From the NCBI GenBank assembly GCA_002102555.1, contig MCFL01000026.1, positions 248,001 through 312,000 of the forward strand: DNA of 64,000 bases, written 5' to 3'. Shown here in pieces: positions 34,063 to 46,331 of this stretch. Position numbers and translations under genes: made by a program. How positions within the stretch are numbered: the first letter of the stretch is position 1; every line of letters starts with the position of its first letter. The notes under the pieces are model-generated. The model was not told the origin of the DNA and made no database searches. It worked only from the letters and a program-made list of their open reading frames with translations. This DNA is from Catenaria anguillulae PL171. Taxonomy: Eukaryota > Blastocladiomycota > Blastocladiomycetes > Blastocladiales > Catenariaceae.

Positions 34063-35345
34063 TTACTTTTTCTGCACGAGTTTGCTGATTTTACTCCGGA
34101 ACCCCTTTGCACGCTCAAACCCGTTCTTGCACTCATGGTAGTCGTCCATGGCTTGGCGGATTTCGTCGTAAGTCGTCAACACAAACGGTCCGTGATGAAT
34201 CGTGGGCTCTGTCAACCACAACGAGAGAGTGAGCGTGTGGGAGCAGCGGGTCGGCGGGCGATAAGCGGGCGGACCATTCAAGGGCAAGCCGGCGATGAAA
34301 AGGAATCGAGCCCCTGCGGCCGCATCCTCCGCGACAGCTGTTCGTACCACGGATGACGCGGATTGATCGAGTGCGTGGATGAGGGCCACGTCGCGTTCCC
34401 GAACCTGCTGCTTGCTCCCCGCATCATGGCCAACCTGGACTTGACCCGATACAACGTAAATCATCACATTGTACGCGCTCGGAACCGGAACATCGAGCGC
34501 CGAGTTCGATGTCAAGGTCACATCCATGACCAAAAGCGGGGTGGGAGAGATGCAGGTCACCTCGACTCCAAATGCCGAGCCAGCAAGCACCTTGACACTC
34601 ACGCCAGCCACGGGCGAGACCAAGGGCAGGACCGACCCTTGCAGGTGCTGATACTGCGGCTCAACATGCTTGTGTGCTGACGGCACGTTGATCCACAGTT
34701 GAATACCGTGAGTACCAGGTGCGCGTGGCACTTCCGCGTGGACAATGCCTTTGCCTGCAATCATCTGAAAATCGAGATGTGAATTGATAGATGTGACAAT
34801 CGTTGAGGCATGTGTGTTGAACATTACCCATTGCACGTCGCCGGGCTTCATGTGCCCCTTGTTTCCTGTAAAGTCTTCGTGGTACATCTCACCGTCGAGG
34901 AGGTAGCTCAGCGTCATGAATCCACGGTGTGGGTGATCGGAAAACCCGGCCGGTGGGTCGACACTGGCTCCCCATTCTGGAAGGGTTAGCAGTCTATTCA
35001 TGAACATTGGGCGGATCCGGCTACGCACGTTGCGTCGTCCAGCAGGACAAACGGGTCAAAGTAAGGCAACCCCACTGTTCCCACAGTCCGCCAAACCTGT
35101 CCGGTTAGGACCAACAGCAACACGAATGGGCGTGAGAGGCATTCGTAGTTGGGATTGAAAAACTCATGTATGGCTTACCTTGACATTGACGCCTTCATTT
35201 TGTTGCTGGTGTAAATGTCAATTCCATGGTAAGCCTTCTTCCCTTGTTCATTGTTCATTGCTCGCGGAGATGGTGGGCGTACACGACCAAACACGACCCG
35301 CTCTACTACTCGACGGCTCGGCTCTTCCGGAAGGTGAGCCGACAT
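34063..35345 (-). CDS. Pirin-family cupin protein
   Basis: Six exons, 35345-35283, 35205-35179 (a 27-nt microexon), 35096-35029, 34963-34828, 34764-34275 and 34208-34063, give 309 aa. Intron 4 (34827-34765) is 63 nt, a multiple of three with no stop, and would be read through by a naive gene caller; removing it restores VQWMIAGKGIVHAEVP. The metal site is intact: HPHRGF in the N-terminal cupin and the His and Glu of IVHAE. Other family blocks are VWRTVG, DPFVLLDD, GIQLWINVP, VEPQYQHL, EPTIHHGPFVLTT and ERAKGFRSKI. Pirins are iron-binding cupins with quercetinase or transcription-cofactor roles in different organisms; which applies here is unknown. The first two exons rest on splice signals and the motif QNEGVNVKVWRT. 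Confidence 0.88.
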
Positions 35346-36950
35346 CACTGTACTGGTGTGACGTACTTGGTCGAATGGACTGTAAGACTTGAATTATCGG
35401 GAACTCCGCAATGCTGTGAGTGAGAATCTTGCACAGTTGAGAATCGAACTCCGCCAGTTGCATCCAAGGAAATGGAGGATCCGCTAACGTAAATTTGGTA
35501 ACTTCTCAGAGGAAGAGTCGACACGTGTGGACCCGCCCGGTTGCCTCGCCAAAAGTGTACCCGTGTACTTGACACGTTCGCGACCGGCACGACTCAGATC
35601 ATGACAGGCCATTGTCGTCTTCGAAACCAATGGTGTGGTCCTAACTTCAATGCGATGATCGATGTGAGACACGTCCGTTGTGCATTCACCATGATCGACG
35701 TGGCATTTTCAAGCCTTTCAAACCATGACCTGTTTAAGCTTGCGCTCAAACCTAGCCATGACGTCATGACCGCGTGCGGCTCGTGCGCCCGCATGCACAT
35801 GTGAAGCTGAAACAAATCGCCTTATCCGTGGCGCTGGGCGTTGCGAGTCATTCACACGCGTTTCGAGGCGTGTTGGGTCCATCGAGTGCGTTGACTTGCA
35901 ACCAACGACCAGGCTCGGAACACTCAGCCCCAGTTGGCCCCAGTCTGGCAGACGAAGGCAGTGTTGGTCCAGGTTCAAGAGGCGGAATAGCCGCCGGTCG
36001 GGGGACTGTGCTATGGAAAACCCGCCAAGATGACAGTGGGTAGCCAGCTGGTTTGGGAGGTCGGCTGGTCCAGCGGCGCGGCAGTGCGGCATGATTTCCT
36101 TTTGGCGGAAGAGATTTCAAACCCAGCTCTTGTCAGCGAGTTTCGGCAGCATGGGTCAAAGCTGATCGCCCGAAGAGCAAAAGGGCTCAGGTGCCACAAC
36201 GCACGCAGGCGTGTCTCGCGCACTTTCATTGTTTCTTTTGTCGCCACTGACCATCACCTTTGCTTAGGTTTGCAAAGGGTCTGGGTCCATTTGGATTGGC
36301 ACGAGTCGCCTGTATAAGACTGACCGAGGACCCCGTCAGCCCACACTTTGACCAAATTTCTTGCCTCACTGAGAGACCAAGACTCGAGCACGCATCCCCA
36401 ACCAGCCTGCTAAACCCAGCTCCTCAAGCCCGCTCCACGCCCACTGTCCAGTCGGGGATTTCTAGTGCTTGCTTTCGGTTTTTTCAAGGTCCGTCCCAAA
36501 CATTTAATATCATCAACCACCTGTTGCCAGGCGACTGGGGCTCTGGACTTTTTTTCCTCCGCACACATGCACCAATGCTGACCAGTTTCCCACCCATTCC
36601 CTGTCGATTTGACCCATTTCGCCTCTCACATGCATGCCCTCGATACGTTATTGCTGAATGCCTCAGCAAATTGCAAAAGTTCCTACTTGTACCCATTGCG
36701 TCTCAAAGCCGGCCACCCTCAAACCAGCCGTGCCAGACCCACTCGGGTTTTCCATTCATAGACGAGCGCACCTCCCACTCGCTCCCATAGACTTCGTCGC
36801 TGTGCTTGCCCTGTGCTGTGCAAAGGCGTAGATACCGAGCCAACCCATTTTGACCGTAGATCCGCCGTTTTGTTCTTGTGTCCGATTTCTGCCTGGGTCC
36901 ACCGCCACCCACTTTGCATCTCAACTCAACCCCGCACGATCTCAACCGCC
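35346..36950. other. Divergent intergenic region between pirin and the giant membrane gene
   Basis: About 1.6 kb with no supportable gene. Open frames such as 36260-36790 (+) have no recognisable motif. A TTCGATT word near 35440 was tested as a tRNA B box and failed. Confidence 0.5.
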
Positions 36951-39900
36951 ATGTCGGCTGCCGATCCATCATCCACCGCCACTTCGCAAAAGAAGGGCGT
37001 CATTCGCACCGTTCGCAGCTGGTACAGGCCAGTACCACACCGCCGCCCCGTCTTTGGGAAACGCTCGGCATCCGATGCATCGCTCGCCACCGAATCCGGC
37101 TCTGTCCTCGTCAACGATGTCACGCCCGCACCTTCCTCTGCTGCTGTCGATGCCGGCGATGAATCCAAGAACGACAAACCAGCCGCCGGCGCCGCGCGCT
37201 ACTACTGCGGTGGTCGCTTGACAAAGGGCCAGTTTGTTTGCGGCCATGTCCTCGTCGGATCCATTGTCTTGTCCATCATCATGATCCCGCTCATGTACTT
37301 TTTGATTGCACCGGCCATCATCCGGTCAAAAGTCCGCAACCTGCCATTGTCTTCGCTCAACATCACGACCATGGACGTACAGTCGTTTGATGCTCAAGGA
37401 CTTAACTTTACGTTTGCCGGGTCGGTTCCCGCACAGTTTCCGATTCCAGTTTGGTATGTTGAAGCGTTACACATTGCCTGCTTATCGAACTTGGCACTGA
37501 TGCTTGATGTGATGGTTTGGCGGAATGGAAACATGATGACAGGTCCAAGATTACTCCGCGCCAAATCCAGGTGCAGACCGATGGTGAGGGTTGGAATGAG
37601 GCAACGAGTCTCCTGGACTTGGATGCTCCTCCGATTGACGTACACGCGCCTCTCCTTGCATACGACCTTGATCCATGGGGCTTCGGGGTCAACGTACTGA
37701 CATGCATTTCTTGTGCGTCTCGCAATAGCTCAACCTCAAGTACCCCGAGATTGCCATGTCAGGCAAGGTCCGCATTCCCAACACGGTCCCGGCTCGTGCC
37801 CTCGTTTCAGAATTCTCGGCCAAGGGTCTTTCTGCCCGCTCGCTGTATGCGCGCATGAAGGTCGATATTGGCGTGTTTGGCATCACCTTTTACTCCAATT
37901 TCGAGATTGAAAAGCCAATTGACTTGAATGCCGTCAAGAACGACCTGTTGTCCGTGTGGTCTGAGATCCCAGAGTGGATCAAGTCCCCCGAGGAGCGCGA
38001 ACGGTCCGCAAAGGCGCTCAAGGGGCAGCTTGCATTTGATGAGAATGCCTTTACCATCCTCCCTCAGTTCCCGCCCATCACGCTTCATTCTGTCGCTGTG
38101 GACAACTCGCCCAAGGGCCCCGCCGTCACGGCCGAGATCTCAATCTCAAACCCGACTGTCGCCACTGTCAAGTTACCGCCCGCGTCGTTCTGGTTCACTG
38201 TCGAGGGCGAGCGATTGGCAAATGTGCGCGTTGAAGGTGTCGAGTTGACCAAGGGCGTTTCCAAGATGAAGCTCAAGGCCACAATGGTGTGTTCTCTCTT
38301 CTCACGTTTGCCTTGGTGCGCTTTACCCCCAATCTCAACTCACATTATGCCGTCTTGGTTCATGTCAATAGGAAATTGCCGCCGACGCTCGCGAAAAGCT
38401 CCCTCGTGCCATTTACCGCATGGTTGCCAAAATCTTTGGCGGCGAATTCCTCGCCGTCGATGGCTTCAACGAAACCGTCAACGGCAACGAGCCGCCTCTC
38501 GCGTCGCTCGCGGGTCCCTTTGCGCTCGAGCCGTCTCCATTCGTCTCGCAAATCACCGAGCCGCTCTCGCTCAACTTGCCCATCCAACAAGTTTTGAATG
38601 CCATGGAGATCCCCAAGCTCAAGCAGATGATTACACCTCAGGGCGTGCAAAAGCTCCTCAAGCTCGCTCAGTTCAACGTGACCGTCACGTCCAACGAGAT
38701 CCACATGCCCATCGCGCTTACCTTGCCTGCGTCGTTGCCCCTCCCGACTCAACAGCTCGACATTCCGTTTTCCTTCTCGCTCACGGCTGCTCACACTGGT
38801 CGCTCCATGCTCAAGATCACCATGAACGACTTGTCGCTAGGCATGTCCAAGACTGGGCTCTCTGTGCGCACCAAGGTCGTCATTGCTCCCGAAAACACCC
38901 AGTCGGCCGCCGAGGGTGTTCGTGATCTTGTGGATTCCATTTTGGTTCAGGTCAAGGACACTACGGTTGAAGTTCGCGACATGACGCTCCTTGTCAACAA
39001 CGCAACTCTGCCCTGGTCCGAAGCGCTTCTCAAGGGCCTCGTGTTCAAGGCGCCCATTCCAGGCATGGACGTGTCGACGCTGTTTGACGCCTTTACCAAT
39101 GGCGGCACCACCATCCCGCTCGCCATCCGCTCGCTTCTCTTGCATCAGATGGACGCGGCCGCTGGGTTCCGCACCGAGTCGTCCTTCGATATCTTGTTCC
39201 CGGATCCGAACACGACCAAGATGCCCGAAGCCGCCCCGATTGGCACCATTCCCAAGATTTCCGTTGACCTCGGGTATGCTCGTGCGGCCGTGTCGATTGA
39301 CGATGCGCTGCTCGCGAACGCCGTCATGCCCAACGGCGTCAAGCTTATCGAGGGTAAAGCCGACAAGCTTGCAGCCAACGTTTTGTTGCCCACGGGCGAG
39401 CGCCAAGGTTTGACCAACAAGTTGCAAGCGATTGCCAATGCACTGCTCTCGGGTCAACCACTTCCGTCGTCGATCGTGATTGGCGGCGTGCAATTCGGCG
39501 TGTCGGAGCAAAATTCGTTCCGCACCTTCTCGCTGGTGCGCATTCCCGTGTCGCTGGCTAAGCTCGAACCTATTGCCAAGTCGCTCGTCAAGACTGTCTT
39601 TGAGCAGGCCACGTCAGCCGGCCGCCCGCTCATTGTTGTGCGTGATGCCGATGTCAAGGTTGGTTCCACCGTCACTGTTCAAACCAACATCGCACTCGCC
39701 AACTTGTGGCCGCTTGATATCCTCGTTGGCCGCACGTCGCTCGATCTCGGTGTCAACGGAAACACGTTTGCGCGCGTCAGTGTCGGCGGCATCACCATCA
39801 AGCCCGATTCCAACAACGCCCTTTCACTCAATGTTGCCGTGCAGCTGCGCAACAACGATGCCGTGCAAGATCCGCTCAAGCAGATTGTTGAGGCCGCTTG

Positions 39901-42900
39901 GCAAACCGTGCTTATGGGTGCCACTTTCGAGTCGCCACACGCCATTTCCGTGTCTGGCTTTACGATTGACTCTCCTGCAGGCAATGCGGCTGGTCGTATT
40001 GATCACTTTGCCGGTCTCTCGGTCGGTGTTTCCCTCAACACGATTGTGCCCCTGGTTCCTCAAGTCCTCAAGCTCGTGGATGCAAAGGCTATTCTGCCCG
40101 AGTCGGTTGCATCGCTCATGTCGGCGGCCAACCCGAGCATGCAAGGAGCCGATATTGCCACGCTTGAAGGCCAGGCTCTCCGCCTGACGCCAACTCTTGG
40201 CCTCAACAACCCGCTCGCTCTTTCCGCATCCATTGCTTGGGCTTCGGGCGACATTGTGCTCGGCGGTGGCTACTTTTGCACATTTGAGGTGGCCAATGTG
40301 ACGCTTGCCCGCGGGCCAAATACCCTGTCGCCGTCATTGACACTCCGGTGCGGTGGAACTACTGATGTGGCCAAGGACACGCTTGCACAAATGGTGACCG
40401 ACATCATGACTGAATGGCGTGTAAAGTCCCGGGTCGAGGTGGCCTCACTCAAGTTTGGCGACAACGCACAACAGGCCATCACCATCATTTCCAAGGCCGT
40501 GCTTCCTTTGCCCCTGCAGACTGTCAACTTGCAACCGATTGTGCAGCCCGTACTTGACTCTGTCTTGTCGCAAATCCCAACGCTCGACTCGATCTTGCAG
40601 GGCACCTCGTCCATCAACCCCAAGCTCCAATCCGTCTCGCTTCGTACCTTGCCCGACTCGTCCGTATCCATGGGCATTGCCGCCGAACTCACCAACCCGT
40701 TGCCCTTCTCGGCGACCATTGGCTGGCTCTCGCTCGATGCGTTCCTTGACGGCGCCGCTCTCGGCAAGTTTACGATTGCACCCTTCAACCTCGGGCGCGG
40801 ACGGACCGCCCTCCGCACGCAAATCACCATCAACGGCGCTCGTGGATCCGGTGCTGCCGAAAAGGTGGCCCAGTTTGCCGAGACATTCCTCAGCGGCGGC
40901 GAGCTCCGGTTCCGAGTTGGCGTTGCCAACGCCATGCTCGGTGCTTCCGACAAGGACGTGATCACCTCGTTCCAGCGTGTCCGCGCCGACCTGCCGTTGG
41001 AGAAGATGCTCAAGGGCACTCGTGCGCCGATTGATCTTGCAAGCCTCGTGACGAGTCGTCTCGTTGGCGCTGTCGATGCCATTGCGGGAGGTGCCTCGTC
41101 GATTACCATTCCGCTCTTGCCCGGCATGTCTATTGTCGTTGGTCAAGTCGGCATTGACGTCCAGTCGGGCAAGAAGGTGGCCGTGTCCACAAGCATGCGC
41201 CTCAATGCCGATTTCGACATTGACGTGCAAGTCGGCCACTTTGCTGCCACGGCGTTGCTCGACAATGTGCGCTTGGTGACGGCATCCTTGTCGGATCTCA
41301 AGCTCAAGCAAAACACGGACGTGTCGCTGGGTGTCAGCCTGGCGTTTGCCGACGATGTCCCGATTCAAGACGAGGTCGCTGGTCTTGTTGCCAAGTTGTT
41401 TGACGAGCGCATTCCCGGAACTCTTCAACTGGGCCAAATTGCAGTTGGTGTTTCACCCACCGACACGCTCGACTTGCTCTCGGCCGTCAAGGTTGGCTTG
41501 CCCATTGAGCCCATTGCCAAGCCTATCATTGGCAAGGTTAAGTCGGTCGCCGAGTCGATTCTCAACAACGTCGCCAACAACCGCGACTTGGTCACCTTGG
41601 GTGACAGCGCCATCACCATCACCTTGTCGCCCAGCGTCAGCGTCGTCGTTCGTGATGTCTCGGTGGCGGCGGCCCCTCAAAAGACCTTGTCCATTTCAGT
41701 TCGTTCCGATGTCAAGACGCCTTTGCCGCTCTCCATCAACGTGCCGTTTGTTGGTGCTGGCTTGACCGTGAACGGTCAGCGTTTGGTCACACTAGGTCTT
41801 CGCGGTCTTTCGCTCAAGAATGGTGGTGCCGCCGGCTTGTCCCTGACGGCGGATTTGCGCTTTGACGGGCCCCAGTCGGCCGCTGATGAGCTCGCTCGCC
41901 TTGTCGGTGTGCTCGTGCGCGGCGAATCGCTCAAGGGCACCGCTGTGGGTGTGCAGTCGCCAGTGTTTGGCGTGTCCTTTGAGGATACCATCAACACGTT
42001 TGCCCGTGTCAATTTGAGTGTCGATGCTGGTTTGTTTGACAATGTGGTCAAGTCGGTCCGCGGTTTGGTCGACAAGGTTCTTGGATCCATCAACCCCCGC
42101 CTCATCAACAATGGTGCCAAGGGATTCACGCTGCAGCTCGCCGACAAGTTGGCCGTGGACGTCAACTCAGTCGACGTTCGCACGCAGCAGGGCAAGACCA
42201 TGGCCGTCGAGGTGGATGCCAACTTGCGTTTGCCCATCAAGGTCCGCGTCAACATTGGCCATGTCGGTGCCGCGCTCTCGCTCAACGGTGCACAACTCGT
42301 TGCCTTTGAGACGGGTATTCAATTGGGTGACCGCCTCAACAAGATGACGGTTGTGTTGCGCGATTTCGGCGAGTCGGACGAGTCTCAGACCCAAATTGCG
42401 CAACTTGTGTCGGCCGTGCTTGGTCGCCAGTCGCCGCTGCCTGGTAACTTTGGCATATCGCAAGCCGTGCTTGGTGTCTCGCGTGACGATGTTATTGATG
42501 CCTTCCGTGCCGTCTCCATTCAACTTCCTGTGCAGACCTTGGCCGCTCCTGTGCTCGCGCTCTTGCCTGCCAACTTTGATATTGTGGATATTGCCACCCA
42601 ACTCGGGTTCCAGCTCGGTGCCGTCGACGTCAAGGCCCTTCCCGACCGTCGTATTTCGGCCGGCATTCAAGTCACGCTCAACAACCCCATGCCCGTTTCC
42701 GTGTCCATGGGCTATGCGTCCGTTTCCATTGGCTCTGACGGCGTCGACCTCGTGTCTGCTGCTGTCAACGACCTCAAGCTCACCTCCAACGGCCGCAACT
42801 CGCTCACCTTGAACGTCGAGCTCTCGTTTGCCGACTCAGAGGCGGCTCAAGACAAGCTCGCTGCCCTTGTGCGCGACCCCAAGTCCATCTCGGTTGGCGG

Positions 42901-45900
42901 CATCCGCTTTGGTGCTTCGCCTGCCGAGCCCATTGCCTTGCTCGCAAAGACCCGTGTCGAGGTGCCCATGTCGCTCGTCAACAACGACAAGTTTATCACA
43001 TTTGCCCTCAAGCAAGTCGGTTTGACAAAGGACGACCTTGTTCTCGAGTCCCTTATCAAGCGCGTCTCACTTGGCAACATGAATGTTGCCGTCAAGTCGG
43101 CTGTCGAGGTTGACGGATCCGTTGCCATTGCCCTCCCCGTGTCCATTTCGGTTGACTTGCCCGTGATTGCTCTGGTCGCTTATGTCGATGGTGCCGCGCT
43201 TACTGGTGTCAATGTACGCGATCTCAAAGTCAAGTCTGAGCAAGGGCGCATCAATGCCTCGTTCCGTGCTCGTCTTGACATGGCCGCAACCGAGCCCGCC
43301 CAGGTGACGGTGGCCAACCTCATTAACAAGTTCCTCAGCGGCGAAACCAAGCTGCAGCTCGGCGCTGGGGTCGGATCCATCCTCTTTGGTGCGTCCGAGA
43401 ACCCCAAAGACATAGTCATGCTTGCCCGCAAGGTTCGTATTGACGTGGATGTGTCGCCTGTTGTTTCCTACTTCCGTGGCATGCTCCCCGCCAAGCTTGA
43501 CATTGTCGAAATCGCCCAACGCTTTGGTGTGCAAATGGGCAAGGTTGCCGTCAAGGGTCAACCCGGTGCCAAGGTCGATGTCGGTGCTCAATTGTCGCTC
43601 AACTTTACGCTCCCGATCAATGTGTCGGTCGATTACACTGCGCTGACGGTCGGCTTGGGCGAGGAGGCCGAGATTGTCACGGTCGAGGTTGGCCAACTTT
43701 CCCTGCGTGCGTCTGCTCGCAACACACTCTCGCTCAATGTCGGTGCCACGTTCCGCAACACTCAAGCTGCTCAAGATGCCGTCGTTACCTTCCTCAAGAA
43801 CCCGACTGCCGTGTTCTTGACCGGTGTTCGCTTTGGCGCCTCGCCCGACGACAACATTCGCTTGCTCGCCAAGGCCAAGCTGATTGCGCCCGCAAGCTTG
43901 TTTGTCAACGACAAGGTGTTTGACTTTGTGCTCGCCCAAATTGGCCTCAAGCGCGACGACTTGGACCTCAACAAGCTCATTCAGCGTTTGGACATTGGTT
44001 CACTCGATGTCAACGTGGGCAAGCAGACCACGGTGCAAGTGGATGCCTCGATTGCGCTGCCCGTGGACGTGTCCGTGCATTTGCCGTACGCAGCCGTGGT
44101 TGCCTACCTGGATGCCGCTCCGCTTACGGGTGTGGCTGTGCGCGATATCGTTGTTGGTGCTCGCGAGGGCGGTCGTATCGGTGTGACTTGCAGTGTCACG
44201 TTGGATCTCAACGAATCTGGCCCGACGCAAGACAAGGTCTCCGATCTTGTCAACCAGCTCGTCGCCAACAAGAACATCACTTTGTCGGCCGGCGTCGATT
44301 CCGTTGCCTTTGGTATCTCGGCCGAGGATTCCGTTCAAACGCTCCGCAAGGTTCGCCTCGACTTGAACGTGACGCCCATGATTGGTCAAGTCAAGTCGGT
44401 TCTCATGGACTTTGCCAATAAGTGGCAAGAGTGGCTCGTGATTGAGAATGTGACGACGGGTCTCATTGATACCACCACCATGTCGGGTGAGGCGACCGTG
44501 GACATTTCCAAGCTTCCTCTTGTGGGCCGCATTTCCATGAAGCTCCAGTACGCCACGCTCGATGCGTACGTCAACGGCGTGCCCATTGTCAGCCCGCGCG
44601 TCACCTCCTTCTCGTTGGTCAAGGGCAAGTTGCGTGCCGCCGTTGCTTTGCCATTTGCCCAAGGTCCCGACACGGTCAAGGAACTGGGCGCGATTGCCGA
44701 TCAAGCGGGTAACCTTATCTTCTTCAACCCTCCGACCAAGCGGGCCATCAATGTCGGTGTCCGCGGTATCCGGTTTGGTTCCAGTGCCGATTCAGTGGTT
44801 GAGCTCGCCGGCAAGGTCAATGTCAACATGGACGTGACGCCCTATTTCGAGCAGGCGACCGAGTGGTATAATCGGGCCTCGCCATTTTCAGTCTCCGATA
44901 TTCAGGCTACTTTGTCGCGTCCGGGTATCGAAGTGGATGTTAAAATTAACCTTGGTCCGCTCAAGGCCATACCCATTGTCATGAACATCCCTTCTGTCTC
45001 AGCGCGGATCTACGACCGCGGTTTTGGCGACAAGGTAATGGTTGAAAACTGGGTCAACAATGTCAAGATCACGTATGTCCGCTTCTGTTGTCCCCTTGAC
45101 TCGTTATCCGAACAGCACATTGACTCGTTTTTCTTACCTTCTCCAGCGATGGCGTCCTCTATTTCCGCCTCATTATTGACCCCGTGTTCCCCGCCGTCAT
45201 GGATGGTCTTAACGATGCCGTCCCACGCCTTGCGTCCTGGAAAGACCTTGCCGAAAACGCCTTCCTTGGTGGATTCGCTCTGCACACAGTGCCGGATGCC
45301 AAGAAGGCCACTCCGCAACAAACCATGTCCACGTTCATCGGTGCTCGCCTGGATGTTCCTCCGCTCTTCTTCTACCGCCCGCTCACCCTTCGGCCGATCT
45401 TGATCAATCCGTTCAAAGAAGGTGTCGGTATTGATCTCGAGGTCTCATTTGACAACCCTGGACCGCTGCACATCAACATTGGTCAATTGCATTTGGGTCT
45501 CGTCAACAAGCACCGCTCGTCCGAGATTGGCAAGCTCGGTGGCGACAAGCTCGTCCTCATCAACAAGCAAGAAGGCCCGCGCAACGTATTCCGCCTCAAG
45601 ACTCGCCTCACGCTCAACCTCCTCGACATTCCCGGCTTGCTTTGGGATTTGGTTGCCCACCGCGACCGTTTTGGCTTCAAGTCGGATATCCGCTGGGAGC
45701 CCAACACGGAACTTGTTTGGTTGAACCAGATTGTCGAGCGTTTGCCGCCAGCCCTTGTTGCCCACATTTGGGAAATTCTGCTTGGGCTCATCCGTAACAG
45801 TTCGGTTCGCCTGTTCAAGGAAGAGGGCGCCAAGCTGGCCGCGGCAACGAATGCAACGACGGTTGCGACTGTTGGCTCCAACTCGACCGCGCCCGCCTTG

Positions 45901-46053
45901 TCCCGCCGCTGGCTGTCCCGCCGCGCGGCTGTCGATGAGACCATCACCAAGATTGAAGTGTCCAAGTGGCAGAATGAACCAGTTGTGCCGCCCGAGTTGC
46001 AGGATTTGATCAAGATTGACTGGTCTGCCTTGTCCGTCGCGACAACGGCGTAA
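36951..46053 (+). CDS. Giant single-anchor DUF3712/LEA2-like repeat membrane protein
   Basis: Five exons, 36951-37453, 37543-37639, 37729-38286, 38372-45072 and 45147-46053, give about 2921 aa; exon 4 is 6.7 kb without an intron. A Ser/Ala/Pro-rich cytosolic N-terminus of about 95 residues precedes one membrane segment (about 99-124, SIVLSIIMIPLMYFLIAPAII). Everything after is predicted lumenal or extracellular. The part after the anchor fits fungal DUF3712 proteins (related to yeast Tag1/YLR173W, a vacuolar membrane protein). The long exon is a tandem array of about 12 divergent beta-rich units of 155-175 aa, each with a leucine/valine-rich strand around N-P-L/M-P, a V-x-FG-x-S motif and a LPLEP-like element. 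An alternative donor at 37694 would add 18 residues but leave a 35-nt intron. There is no signal for secretion other than the anchor. Confidence 0.8.
39478..44800 (+). repeat. Tandem LEA2-like coding repeats in the giant protein
   Basis: The FG-x-S motif recurs at about 39490, 40448, 40935, 41442, 41965, 42466, 42900, 43380, 43826, 44305 and 44770, with a degenerate unit near 39930, so the period is roughly 440-520 bp. The units starting near 42900 and 43826 are closest to each other (SVGGIRFGASPAEPI versus FLTGVRFGASPDDNI, then V-NDK-F and a conserved KDDL/RDDL-L block). The units near 43380 and 44305 also resemble each other, so a two-unit segment was duplicated recently. Confidence 0.7.
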
Positions 46054-46331
46054 ATCTAGCGTATTGACACCGATGTGTCTTTTTGGTGTTTTTGTTTTGC
46101 GTGTGATTGTGTGTGAGCGGGTAATGGCGTGATTCCCCGTAGCCTTGACCTTTTTGTCTTTCCTGCTTTTGTGTTTTCCTCGTTTGTACCTTACATTACT
46201 TGCACAATGCACTATTGCTGAAGCCATTTCGGCTTGCTTGCTTGCCCGTCATCTTTGCACATGGTCCTGAAGCAGTTGCAAAAATTCTCAGTGTATTGTA
46301 TGCAAAATCAAGTCAATGTCGGTACACAGTC

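Noticed and set aside
35400-35480. Possible tRNA gene on the minus strand, from the word GAGTTCGATTCTC resembling a B box
   Set aside because: The T-arm pairs only three of five positions, no A box lies at the right distance and no acceptor stem can be formed.
37694-37728. A 35-nt intron in the giant membrane gene
   Set aside because: A donor at 37640 (GTACAC) gives an 89-nt intron in the same phase, like the others here, and removes an unconserved 18-residue insert.
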